Counted from the first letter of the stretch, positions 16,789 through 26,115 are shown. The stretch is 38,287 bases of DNA from Eubacterium sp. (GCA_024681495.1 JAILAS010000136.1:1-38287), one strand, 5' to 3'. Translations and numbers: made by a program. Notes: generated by a model from the sequence alone, not told the origin.

Positions 16789-19700
16789 CTCTCCAGCAAA
16801 TCGAATGAGGCAGACCCGTATACACAGATCTTGCCGTTTTTCGAAATAACGTACTTAACCTTGACCTCATAGGCATGGCCCATGCTCATGCCCCGATGTG
16901 TAATCTCGTTTTGATTTACAGCCTCCTCGATAGCATCCCTCATGCTGTGGTAGATGTCGTTCTCGGGATTGTTTATGTATTCGACAATCCTTTCCTCTCC
17001 CATCAGCTTAAGCTGCGCGAGCCTCTTAAAGAACGCGGGATTCGCCGCCAGGAGTTTAATTCTGTTATTCTCGAGCTCGGCCACCGCCACGGGAAGCTGC
17101 CTGCTTTCCTCCCTGCCTGTGTCGCCGACGAGGTCGAAGCTCTTTCCGGAGAGCGAAAGCCTGCCTATCGTATCGTAGTATTCGCGGAGCTCCATATTCT
17201 CAATCTTAAGCGTCCCGCCCATCTTGGCGATAAGCTCCTCGAAGACCATGGGCTTGGCGAAGTAGTATCCCTGGACCTTCTCGCAGCCGATTCCCCTCAG
17301 GAAATCGTATTGTTCCCTGGTCTCCACTCCCTCGACCAGCGAGCACACGTCCATGTCCTTGGCCATGTCGATGATTATCTCTATCATCTTGCGGGAGCGC
17401 TTGTTTATACCGAAGTCCGCGAGGAATGCCATGTCGACCTTCATCACGTCGAAATTGTAATCCTTAAGGGTGTTAAGGGACGAGTATCCGCTTCCGAAGT
17501 CGTCCATCCACACCTGATAACCGCAGTTCTGGAGCCTCTGCAGCTGTGAGTGCAGCTCCACAGGCCGCTCCGTGAGCGCCGACTCGGTGATTTCAAAGTG
17601 GAGTAGCTCCCTGGGTATGTCGTATTTCTGCACCAGCCCCTCTATAATCTCAAGTATATCACAGAGCCAGAAATCGAGCCTGGAGAGATTTATCGAGAAC
17701 GGAACGCACTCCATGCCGCGCTCCCTCATCGATGCGAGGTCGCGGCAAACACGTTCGATGACGTAGATATCCACCTTGTGTATGAGATGGCTGTCTTCGA
17801 GTATCGAGATAAAGGTATTGGGCGGAATGATTCCCATCTCCTCGTCGTTCCAGCGAACGAGAGCCTCTACCTCACACATCTCGCCCGTCATGGTGCGGAC
17901 GATGGGCTGATAGTAGACCACGAGCTGCTCCTCGGCGATGGCCTTGTCCAGGTTATCCCAGAAATACTGCTGCTCATGCCTCTTCTTCTCCAGCGATTTA
18001 TCGTAGAAGCGATAGTCGGAATCGTATTTGTTCTTTATCGAATCACAGGCAACCATGGCCTTGTCGCAAACTACGGCTATATCAGTATCATCGCCCAGGA
18101 GGGCAATTCCGGCCTTAACCTCCAGTCGGACACCACGCTCCTCGCTATGGCCGAACTTATGGACCTCTTTTATCCTGTCCACAATGTTCTCCCTCTGGGT
18201 CAGGACAACGAAGCGGTCTCCCTCGAAGTGAGAGCAAAGCGAGCCCTCGAAGGTTTTCCTTATCTCATCGGCCAGGTCTCGAAGAACCTTGTCTCCCTCG
18301 TCGAACCCGTACTCGAGATTGTAGAGGTGGAAGTTCTCAATATTTATGTAAACCACAGCCAGCTCGCCGCTGTCGGACCTGGATATGATTTTCGAAGCTC
18401 GATTGAAGAAATGAAGCTTATTCGGAAGATTGGTAAGGACGTCCAAATCGTTCGACTTATAGGTGCGATCCCAGTCCTTAAACCTCTCGGCATCGTCGGG
18501 GCTCGGAACGTAGTCGTCTCGAACGACCCTGTCCTTGCCGAGCCTCTTCGCCTCGTAGAGCTTCTGGTCGGCAATGGAACTCATGACCCTTATGGACTCC
18601 CAGTTCACCACGGGACCCTTGACATATCCGCAGCTACTGGTGAGGTAGAGATCGGTGTGCTCGCCGATCGTCATCGCCTTTACTTCCTCACGGCACGCCT
18701 CCAGCTTCTTTACGAACTTCTCCTCGTCGTCTCCGAGGACGACAATCATGAACTCGTCTCCGCCGTACCTGTACACATCGTCCTGCCCGAAGTGCGAAAG
18801 AAGGATTCTCGAGAACCTCCTGAGCACCTCGTCGCCGAACTCGTGTCCGAACGAATCGTTGAAGTACTTAAAATCGTCAAGATCCATCATCACGAGGAAG
18901 ATGTTCTTTCCGAGGAATCTGTCGTTGTCGAGCTTGAGCGCGCGCCTGTTGCGCATGCCGGTGAGCTCGTCGTGCGTGGAGAGTCTCCCGACCAGAAGCT
19001 CATTGCGCACCGCGCCGACCTTATCCGTGTACTGCGCAATGCACAGGAACATGGTGAGCAGGAAGAATATGACCACGTTAACGACCATCGCGGTATTCAT
19101 GCTGCTGTAGTACACGCTCGCCGTGCAAAAGCCCACGCATCCCAGGATGTAAATTCCACCTTCAAGAAATGGATTAATGGTAATAATCGCAGGTATTACG
19201 GCGTTAAACAGGAGGAAGACCATCAGATTGCTTCCGCCGTTCATGGAATATACCGCCACGCCCAGTCCGACGTAAAAGGCCGAGAATAGCGCGGCCGAGG
19301 CGGTTCCAAGTATGCTGCTGGTTGATTTTCTCAGGGTGTATATCAGGCCGTAGAGCAGCATAATGACGTTAAACGCTGCCACGGCGGATGTAAACATAAT
19401 AATGAAGTCGCTGCTCGCGTAATTGTTTATGCCAAGGCACAGAGTAACAAGACCCAGGAAGGATCCGGACCCCATCGAAGGGTCAACAGTGTACGCCATC
19501 GGGTCGTCGACGTATGTATCGAGCGAAGGCTTTCCCTCATCGGGTTCTCCTGCCCCCGCCACCGCGTCCGACGATATCCCCTCGGGAAGGCTCTCCCCGT
19601 TGGAACCCACCTCTCCGTTGGGCTCCGCCCCGATATCCGCGGCCACTCCGGGCACCTCACCGTTCCTGATATTCTCGGCGATCTTAGTCTCCTCCATGTA

Positions 19701-19844
19701 TATGTTCACAAAGAGGAATGCGCATATTCCCACTATAAATGCACAGACAAAAATCATCTTCTTTGCGTTAGACCTGTCGATGAGTCGTTTCTCGTCAGAG
19801 TCTACGTGTAAAAGACCGAATTTTTTCCTAATAAAAGATTGCAT
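16785..19844 (-). CDS. membrane-anchored GGDEF-EAL protein with a second degenerate GGDEF domain
   Basis: N-terminal TM segments; YRYGGDEFMIVVLG; second GGDEF-like domain with FEGDRFVVL; EAL signatures CEVEALVRW, HFEITESAL, DDFGSGYSSLNTL, SLVEGVET; C-terminal PAS-like region. Confidence 0.93.
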   Translation of the reverse strand: MQSFIRKKFGLLHVDSDEKRLIDRSNAKKMIFVCAFIVGICAFLFVNIYMEETKIAENIRNGEVPGVAADIGAEPNGEVGSNGESLPEGISSDAVAGAGEPDEGKPSLDTYVDDPMAYTVDPSMGSGSFLGLVTLCLGINNYASSDFIIMFTSAVAAFNVIMLLYGLIYTLRKSTSSILGTASAALFSAFYVGLGVAVYSMNGGSNLMVFLLFNAVIPAIITINPFLEGGIYILGCVGFCTASVYYSSMNTAMVVNVVIFFLLTMFLCIAQYTDKVGAVRNELLVGRLSTHDELTGMRNRRALKLDNDRFLGKNIFLVMMDLDDFKYFNDSFGHEFGDEVLRRFSRILLSHFGQDDVYRYGGDEFMIVVLGDDEEKFVKKLEACREEVKAMTIGEHTDLYLTSSCGYVKGPVVNWESIRVMSSIADQKLYEAKRLGKDRVVRDDYVPSPDDAERFKDWDRTYKSNDLDVLTNLPNKLHFFNRASKIISRSDSGELAVVYINIENFHLYNLEYGFDEGDKVLRDLADEIRKTFEGSLCSHFEGDRFVVLTQRENIVDRIKEVHKFGHSEERGVRLEVKAGIALLGDDTDIAVVCDKAMVACDSIKNKYDSDYRFYDKSLEKKRHEQQYFWDNLDKAIAEEQLVVYYQPIVRTMTGEMCEVEALVRWNDEEMGIIPPNTFISILEDSHLIHKVDIYVIERVCRDLASMRERGMECVPFSINLSRLDFWLCDILEIIEGLVQKYDIPRELLHFEITESALTERPVELHSQLQRLQNCGYQVWMDDFGSGYSSLNTLKDYNFDVMKVDMAFLADFGINKRSRKMIEIIIDMAKDMDVCSLVEGVETREQYDFLRGIGCEKVQGYYFAKPMVFEELIAKMGGTLKIENMELREYYDTIGRLSLSGKSFDLVGDTGREESRQLPVAVAELENNRIKLLAANPAFFKRLAQLKLMGEERIVEYINNPENDIYHSMRDAIEEAVNQNEITHRGMSMGHAYEVKVKYVISKNGKICVYGSASFDLLER

Positions 19845-19928
19845 ATCATCATATCTCCCCGGCCAAAACTCCTACCGGACTATGCAAACTGGTAATGCTA
19901 AAGTCCCTAAGCAATAGAATAACATATT

Positions 19929-22310
19929 TCAAAGACTTTGGGAAGATTCCCGGGCCCTTCGGGCGGCGTCATTTTTCTTCATCTCCAGCCCTATCCGGTC
20001 GAACAACATAGTCAGGTACCTCATGGACGGCTCAGTCGTAATCGCAAAGAGGACGAACAGCATCACGCACTCCCTGGAAATGTAGCTGATGGCGAACAGG
20101 TCGTGAAGGAAGTATCCGCACAAAGCAAACCCGACCATGCATATTCCGATCACGGCCACGTGGAACTTGTTAAGGGGCACGGACAGCCTTATGAGTATCA
20201 TGAATCCGACGATTGCCATGAGGAAGGTAGCCGCCACCGAGATGTCGTCGTCCGATACCCCGAAGACCTGCGAGAACCTGACCATGGCAGCAATGACAAA
20301 GAAGTTCGTCAGTGCCGCGGGCATAACGCGGAGCAAAACCCGCCTCAGGAAGTGATGCTCCACCCTCTCGTTGTTGGGCTCCATCGCCAGAAGGAACGCC
20401 GGCAGCCCGATGTTAAACATACTTATAAGAGACACCTGGGACGGCGCCAGCGGGTAGTTCTGGAGATTGAATATGGTGAAGAGCGCCAGCAGGAACGAAA
20501 ATATATTCTTAACCAGGAACAACGTGGCCGATCTCTCAAGGTTGTTTATGGTCTGCCGTCCCTCGGCCACCACCTGCGGCATCCTGGAAAAGTCAGAGTC
20601 CAGGATGACCACCTGCGCCGCCTGCGAGGCCGCGTCCGAGCCGGAGGCCATCGCCACCGAGCAGTCCGCGGATTTCATCGCCAGGATGTCGTTTACTCCG
20701 TCGCCGGTCATGGCCACGGTGTGTCCCGCCCTCTTCAGCGCCCTTACGAGCATGCGCTTCTGATCGGGCGAGGTGCGTCCGAAGACCACCTTCTCCGCGG
20801 CGGCCCTGTCCATGTCCTCGGCGGTCTTAAGCGTGCGGCAGTCGACGTACCTGTCAGCCCCCTCGATACCTGCGGCCTTAGCCACCTCCGAGACGGTCAC
20901 CGGATTGTCACCCGATATGACCCTTATGTCCACGCTCTGCCTCTTAAAGAAGTCGATTGTCTCCGCGGCGTTCTTGCGGAGCGGGTTGAGGAGGCAGATG
21001 TATCCAATGGGCTCGACATCGTCCGCGGGAGCAATGGGGCTGTCCGCCGTAATCGTCCTGCCGCCGCCGACGCGGGCGAACGCCAGTACACGGTAGCCCT
21101 TAGCGGCGAGTTCCTCGGCCCGCTCGTCCACGCCAGAGCTCAATATCATCTCCGGGGCGCCGAGGACGTATGTGCCGCCGTCAAACGCGACGGAGCTGTA
21201 CTTATATTTGGAAGAAAACGACATGACGCTCGTCGGACGCCTGTTCCCCCTCACGGTGAAGTACTCGCGAAGGGCTTGCATGGTCTGATTGTCGTCCGGA
21301 ACGGCGGCTATATAGTCGCCGATTACCGCGTTTATTTCGTCATTAAACTTTTCACCGTCTCTGTATTTTTCCGAAGCCGGCACCACATTCCGAACCTGCA
21401 TATCGTTGTCTGTTATGGTTCCTGTCTTATCCAGGCACAAAACGTCCACCCTGGCGAGGGTCTCGATGCTCTTCATGTCGTGGAGCATGACCTGCTTGCG
21501 CGCGAGCTTCGCCGCGCTCACGGCCATCACCATGGTCACGAGAAGGTACAGGCCCTCGGGAATCATGCCTACCACGGCAGCCACCATGCCCTGAACGGCC
21601 GTCACGAGGTCGTTCTCCTGGACGTAGTAACTCTGATAGAAGAGGCCGATTCCGATGGGAATGATGGCGATTCCGGCGGCTATGACGATGCGGTTTATGT
21701 CACGAACCATCTCGGACTGCTCGGACTTCTTCATCTTGCCCGCCTCGTGCATAAGGCCGTTTATGTAGGAATCCTCTCCCACGGCCGTGAGACGCGCGTA
21801 GCACTTGCCGGAGACCACGAAGCTTCCGCTCATGAGGGTATCCCCGCTCTTCTTCTCTATCTCGTCGGCCTCGCCCGTCAGGAGAGACTCGTTCACGGCG
21901 GCCTCTCCGTCCACGACGCAGGCGTCCGCCGGTATCTGGCAGCCGGAGGTCAGCAATATGATGTCGTCAAGGACCAGCTCCTCCACGGCAATCTCAGAGA
22001 CCTCCCCGTCGCGCAGCACGCGCGCAGTGGGCTGATTGAGCAGCGAGAGCTTGTCGAGCACCCGCTTCGCGCTGATCTCCTGGAATATGCCTATGAACAT
22101 GTTCGCTATTACCACGACCATGAACGTGAGGCTCCGGTAGTCCTTCACCAATATGACCAGGATCGCAAGAACCGCGAAGATTAGGTTGAAGTATGTGAAT
22201 ATGTTCTCTTTAACTATCTGCAGCTCCGTCTTGGCGCTGTGATCGGCCTGGACGTTTACCGCCCCGGCGCGCATTCTGTCTCTGACCTGCTGTTCGTTTA
22301 ATCCGTTCAT
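19929..22310 (-). CDS. P-type cation-translocating ATPase
   Basis: VNESLLTGEADEIEKKSGD (TGE loop), GMIPEGLYLLVTMVMAVSAAKLARK, VLCLDKTGTITDNDMQVRN, MTGDGVNDILAMKSADCSVAM. Confidence 0.94.
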   Translation of the reverse strand: MNGLNEQQVRDRMRAGAVNVQADHSAKTELQIVKENIFTYFNLIFAVLAILVILVKDYRSLTFMVVVIANMFIGIFQEISAKRVLDKLSLLNQPTARVLRDGEVSEIAVEELVLDDIILLTSGCQIPADACVVDGEAAVNESLLTGEADEIEKKSGDTLMSGSFVVSGKCYARLTAVGEDSYINGLMHEAGKMKKSEQSEMVRDINRIVIAAGIAIIPIGIGLFYQSYYVQENDLVTAVQGMVAAVVGMIPEGLYLLVTMVMAVSAAKLARKQVMLHDMKSIETLARVDVLCLDKTGTITDNDMQVRNVVPASEKYRDGEKFNDEINAVIGDYIAAVPDDNQTMQALREYFTVRGNRRPTSVMSFSSKYKYSSVAFDGGTYVLGAPEMILSSGVDERAEELAAKGYRVLAFARVGGGRTITADSPIAPADDVEPIGYICLLNPLRKNAAETIDFFKRQSVDIRVISGDNPVTVSEVAKAAGIEGADRYVDCRTLKTAEDMDRAAAEKVVFGRTSPDQKRMLVRALKRAGHTVAMTGDGVNDILAMKSADCSVAMASGSDAASQAAQVVILDSDFSRMPQVVAEGRQTINNLERSATLFLVKNIFSFLLALFTIFNLQNYPLAPSQVSLISMFNIGLPAFLLAMEPNNERVEHHFLRRVLLRVMPAALTNFFVIAAMVRFSQVFGVSDDDISVAATFLMAIVGFMILIRLSVPLNKFHVAVIGICMVGFALCGYFLHDLFAISYISRECVMLFVLFAITTEPSMRYLTMLFDRIGLEMKKNDAARRARESSQSL

Positions 22311-22606
22311 CTGTATTCTCCGTTCCGACGCCGCCTTTCAGCCCCGATCCCCCGCCGAAGCCGCGCCGCAAATTCTCTCAAAAGCCTTTAAATACAATAC
22401 TTATACATTTTAACACACCACCGGCTTCTGTTCCACAGGCGCCCCTGCTTGCCGTTCGAATTTTCCGACATTTTTTCTTGATTTTGCTTTTTTTCGGAAA
22501 GATGCATTGTCAATCCAAATCGAAAATTCATCCGATTTTGGGCCAATTTTGTAAAGGTTACACAAGGACATACGTTCGTTTTTTCAGCCCTGCGGGGTAT
22601 TAAAAT

Positions 22607-22624
22607 TGTGGATAGTGTGGATAA
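22607..22624 (+). promoter_or_regulatory. two head-to-tail DnaA-box-like 9-mers
   Basis: TGTGGATAG (22607-22615) directly followed by TGTGGATAA (22616-22624; reverse complement TTATCCACA is the DnaA consensus). Confidence 0.5.
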
Positions 22625-22751
22625 CTTTGTTTATAAACGGGCTTTTTCGATTTTTTTAATCTAGTTTTGTTGATAAGTCTATTGCCCGTAACTTCGTTGT
22701 TTCTTTCCGGATTCAAAATTTTTTTGTATATTTTTTACTATCGTTTACATA

Positions 22752-22947
22752 AAATTGGCTCCTTCATCTTGCATTTTTATCTTGCAAATGACGGAGCAAT
22801 TTATAAAATAAAAGAGTCACCCACTACCTTTAGGTGGTGGGTGACTCTTTAACAGGTGCTGGGTACAAACCCAGTACCTGTAAGATTGCGAAGCAATCTG
22901 GTTTTATAACGAGCAAATTTAGAATAAATTTGTGAGTTTTGATGCTC
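22752..22947. repeat. cluster of five consecutive stem-loops (possible structured RNA or IS200/IS605-derived palindromic element)
   Basis: Hairpins at 22752-22802, 22811-22850 (18-bp arms, 1 mismatch), 22852-22881 (13-bp arms, 1 mismatch), 22883-22899 (7-bp perfect) and 22911-22947 (CAAATTT/AAATTTG inside GAGC/GCTC). Confidence 0.75.
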
Positions 22948-22975
22948 AGGCTTCCCGTCTGTATACATAAAGAAA

Positions 22976-22998
22976 GCGGCCCGGATTCCCCGGACCGC
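22976..22998 (-). terminator. rho-independent terminator of the NlpC/P60 gene
   Basis: Reverse strand GCGGTCCGGGGAATCCGGGCCGC followed by TTTCTTT. Confidence 0.8.
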
Positions 22999-23018
22999 CT
23001 AAAAGGTCGTATCTGTTA

Positions 23019-24185
23019 TCAATTAAAAATTCGCCTTACGGTGATGATCGATCTGTAGTTGGCGGGACTCGTGGTCTTTATTCCGCTCTTTTTATTGCTG
23101 GCGTGTACAATGGTGTTGTTACCGATGTAAATCGCGCAATGTCCGCTGTAGCAGATGATGTCTCCGGCCTTCATCTTAGAGGTGCTGACCGACTTGCCCA
23201 CCGAACGCATCGAGCTCGATGAGTGGGGAAGGCTCTTTCCGAAGTGCTTATATACGGAAAGGACGAATCCCGAGCAGTCACAGCCGTCTGTAAGGCTGGT
23301 TCCGCCGTACTTGTACGGATTGCCCACGAACTGCATCGCGTAGGATGCAACAGCCGCTCCGGATACGCTGCTCGATTCGGAGTCATCGTCGGATGCCAGG
23401 TCGGAATCACTGTCGGAGTCCTTATCGGAGTCCTTATCGGAGTCCTTATCGGAATCCTTCTTGGAATCGCTCTTGGACTTGTCCTTCTTGGAATCCTTCT
23501 TATCGGAGTCCTTATCTGACTTACTGCCGCTCTCCTTATCCGACTTCTCTTCGGAACTGTCGGAATCTTTATCGTCCGAGCTGTCCTTCTCCTCAGAGGC
23601 GCTATCCTCGTCTTCTTCGTCGGATTCGCTCTCGTCGTACGTGAGCTCCTCGCCTACCCAGTATGTATCTACATACTCAGCGCTGACATAGCCGTCGTCG
23701 GCAGCCAGCTTATAGAAGCCGTTCTCCTCGCCGGAGAGCTCCAGCTCCTCGCCCCTGGGAAGCAATCCCAAAACCGACGAGTCCGCGTCTGCCTCGGCGC
23801 GTACCTTCAGGGTCTGTGTGTTAACAACGCCAATGAGAATCTCTCCCTCGTGGCTCTCCTCAGCCTCCTGCTGCTCCGCCTGCTCTGCCGCTTCCTCGGA
23901 AGCCTCAGCCATGGCAACGATTTCTCCCAATGCCTCTTCCACAGCGCCCGTCGCGCCGGCAGAAGCGGTATCTGAAGTCTCCTCCTGCTGCTTAACCGCA
24001 GAGTTGGAAACTGCGTCGGCAACCCGAAGCTTCGCGGCCGAGGCATCTGCCTGAGCCACATAGCTGGCCAGCTGGTCTGCAGCGCCGCTGCCTGACGATG
24101 CCAAAACCGCTACGGGTGAAGCACTGCCAATCGTAGCTGCGCCTGCCACTATGCAGGTCGCCATAATTTTTGCTCTTTGATTCAT
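23019..24185 (-). CDS. secreted SH3-domain NlpC/P60 cell-wall hydrolase with Ser/Asp/Lys-rich linker
   Basis: N-terminal signal-like sequence; SH3b (VNTQTLKVRAEADADSSVLGLLPRGEELEL); low-complexity KDSDKDSDKDSD; C-terminal NlpC/P60 (AMQFVGNPYKYGGTSLTDGCDCSGFVLSVYKHFGKSLPHSS...HCAIYIGNNTIVHAS). Confidence 0.93.
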   Translation of the reverse strand: MNQRAKIMATCIVAGAATIGSASPVAVLASSGSGAADQLASYVAQADASAAKLRVADAVSNSAVKQQEETSDTASAGATGAVEEALGEIVAMAEASEEAAEQAEQQEAEESHEGEILIGVVNTQTLKVRAEADADSSVLGLLPRGEELELSGEENGFYKLAADDGYVSAEYVDTYWVGEELTYDESESDEEDEDSASEEKDSSDDKDSDSSEEKSDKESGSKSDKDSDKKDSKKDKSKSDSKKDSDKDSDKDSDKDSDSDSDLASDDDSESSSVSGAAVASYAMQFVGNPYKYGGTSLTDGCDCSGFVLSVYKHFGKSLPHSSSSMRSVGKSVSTSKMKAGDIICYSGHCAIYIGNNTIVHASNKKSGIKTTSPANYRSIITVRRIFN

Positions 24186-24197
24186 ACTCTACTCCTC

Positions 24198-24258
24198 GTC
24201 AAAATATTTTGACACGACATTTTACGGAATTATAACACTATTATGTTACCCTCGTCAA
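24198..24258 (-). promoter_or_regulatory. NlpC/P60 gene promoter with 16-bp palindrome in the leader
   Basis: Reverse strand TTGACG (24253-24258), 18-bp spacer, TATAAT (24229-24234); palindrome GTCAAAATATTTTGAC (24198-24213). Confidence 0.65.
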
Positions 24259-24281
24259 GTTTTTTTAACAAAGAATACGCT

Positions 24282-24306
24282 AAAAAAGGGCGTTTGCACG
24301 CCCTTT
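24282..24306 (-). terminator. rho-independent terminator downstream of the CPBP gene
   Basis: Reverse strand AAAGGGCGTGCAAACGCCCTTTTTT. Confidence 0.85.
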
Positions 24307-24335
24307 CGACAAAATATTCAATATTGTTTTAATCG

Positions 24336-25295
24336 TCACAGGGCCAACTCATACAAGACCATGTACCCAGACATTAACAATAACGCAACAATTAGTGCCG
24401 GAGAGATTATCTCGCTCCAGGGCACATTTTCGTAGTCTCCCTTTACCAGACGGGCGACGATTTCGCCCCTTCCGGTGGTCTGTAACACCTTTTTATAGAC
24501 GAGACGCGTCAAAATCAGCGACACCGCTACTATCACCACCATGAACACGCCCATAAAAAGATTTACGGCCAAAGGCTGCCCGGCCAGAATGTCGCGGACG
24601 GATGTCCCCTGCTCGACAATCTCCTCGAGCTCCTCGCTGTCCACCTGAGAATAGGAACTGAAAACCGAGATGACCGAGAATGCGTTCAGCGTAAAATGAA
24701 CGAGCATAGAAGCCAGAATGCTGTCCGTCGCCTCCAGCATGAACACGAGGAAGATTCCCATCATAAACGTATATATGAACTGATTGAAATTAAGGTGAAA
24801 TCCGGCGAACAGGAGAGCCGACAGGAACGACGCCTTCCAAAACCCGTTATTCCTGTATCCGCTGTAGAAGAAGCCACGGCAGACAATCTCCTCCGTCACG
24901 GCAGGAACGACGGCCACGAAGAGTATCCCCGCCCAGACAGAGCCGTCGAGCACGGACCCCGAGAGGACCTCGGCCTGGGTTCCCGTCTCGAAGACCAGCT
25001 GGCTAAGCACATTGGCGACCAGCATGCACGGATAGAAACACAGGGTGCAAATCACGACCCAGACGGCGGCTACCGGCGAAAAAGCCCTGATCCGGAACTT
25101 CTCGACCACGTTGACGTTCCTCGCCGTGCAGTTCAACACGGGAGCCGCCACCAGGCATATCTCACTGAGCAGGCTGATCTGATACACGCCGTCCAGCACC
25201 CCGGAGAAAACCGAGAGCATTGCAAACGAACCGACCAAATACACGAAGAATGTCAGAAACGCCATTCGGTTTACGAAAGTGTTATGCCCCTTCAT
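24336..25295 (-). CDS. CPBP family intramembrane metalloprotease
   Basis: VTEEIVCRGFFYSGYR, LLFAGFHLNFNQFIYTFMMGIFLVFM, ASMLVHFTLNAFSV; multiple TM segments. Start at MKGHNTF after GGAGAAACA. Confidence 0.88.
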   Translation of the reverse strand: MKGHNTFVNRMAFLTFFVYLVGSFAMLSVFSGVLDGVYQISLLSEICLVAAPVLNCTARNVNVVEKFRIRAFSPVAAVWVVICTLCFYPCMLVANVLSQLVFETGTQAEVLSGSVLDGSVWAGILFVAVVPAVTEEIVCRGFFYSGYRNNGFWKASFLSALLFAGFHLNFNQFIYTFMMGIFLVFMLEATDSILASMLVHFTLNAFSVISVFSSYSQVDSEELEEIVEQGTSVRDILAGQPLAVNLFMGVFMVVIVAVSLILTRLVYKKVLQTTGRGEIVARLVKGDYENVPWSEIISPALIVALLLMSGYMVLYELAL

Positions 25296-26115
25296 TGTTT
25301 CTCCTGATGAATCCATCGCCGATAACAATTTTTCTCTCTTTATACAGGCGTCCCACCGCCCTCTTGAACGCGGCCTTGCTAAGCCCCGTCTCCTCCTTTA
25401 TAAGCGCGGGCGATGCCTTGTCGTCGAACGGGAGCTCGCCTCCGCAGAGGTCGATGAGTCGGTCTATGGCCTCGGCGTCGGTGTCCATCTGCTTATAAGC
25501 CACCTCCCTGGTGGACAGGTCGAGCTTGCCGTCCTCCTTGACCATCGTCACCCTGCACTCTATGACCTGTCCGGGCGTGAGGCTCTCGATGTTCTCGCTG
25601 GGAGGGATCATAGCGGAATACACGTCGTCCACGGCCACGTAGCCGCCGAAGGACGGACTTATCTCGTACACGCGTCCCTTCACCATGTCTCCGGCCGAAT
25701 AGGGCGCGTCCTTTCGCAGATAGGGGTAGACCTTCATAGTGGCGGCGAGCCTCTCGCTCTTGTCCACGTAGAGGGCCACCACAATCTCGTCGTCCTTCTT
25801 CACCCTGCAGGTCTGCTCCTTGAAGGGAAGCAGGAGGTCCTTCTCAAGGCCCCAGTCCAGAAAGGCGCCGATTTTGGTCACGTCCTTCACCCTGAGGACT
25901 GCCGTGTGCCCGAGCGTAACGGCGGGCTCGTTCACGGTAGCAATGAGCCTGTCCGAGGAATCCTTATATAAGAAGACGGATATCTCGTCGCCCTCCGAGG
26001 CGCCCTCCGGAACCTGCTTGCGAGGGAGGAGGACCTCCTCCTCTCCGTCGCTAAGGTATACGCCGAAATCTACTTTTCTTTTAATAATTAACTTTTGTTT
26101 TTCTCCGAGTCTCAT
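25282..26115 (-). CDS. S1-domain RNA-binding protein, CvfB/YitL-like
   Basis: Repeated S1-like domains (VTKIGAFLDWGLEKDLLLPFKEQ, YEISPSFGGYVAVDDVYSAMIPPSE) and C-terminal winged-helix region (FDDKASPALIKEETGLSKAAFKRAVGRLYKERKI). Confidence 0.88.
   Translation of the reverse strand: MRLGEKQKLIIKRKVDFGVYLSDGEEEVLLPRKQVPEGASEGDEISVFLYKDSSDRLIATVNEPAVTLGHTAVLRVKDVTKIGAFLDWGLEKDLLLPFKEQTCRVKKDDEIVVALYVDKSERLAATMKVYPYLRKDAPYSAGDMVKGRVYEISPSFGGYVAVDDVYSAMIPPSENIESLTPGQVIECRVTMVKEDGKLDLSTREVAYKQMDTDAEAIDRLIDLCGGELPFDDKASPALIKEETGLSKAAFKRAVGRLYKERKIVIGDGFIRRNNEGA

Noticed and set aside
17778-19289. 503-aa plus-strand ORF antisense to the GGDEF-EAL gene
   Set aside because: Shadow ORF; the opposite strand has intact GGDEF and EAL motifs.
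19938-22184. 748-aa plus-strand ORF antisense to the P-type ATPase
   Set aside because: Shadow ORF of a conserved ATPase; His/Arg-rich with no recognisable domains.
22540-22700. Chromosomal origin of replication
   Set aside because: Only two or three DnaA-like boxes and no dnaA, dnaN, gyrB or rpmH neighbours; too weak for an oriC call.
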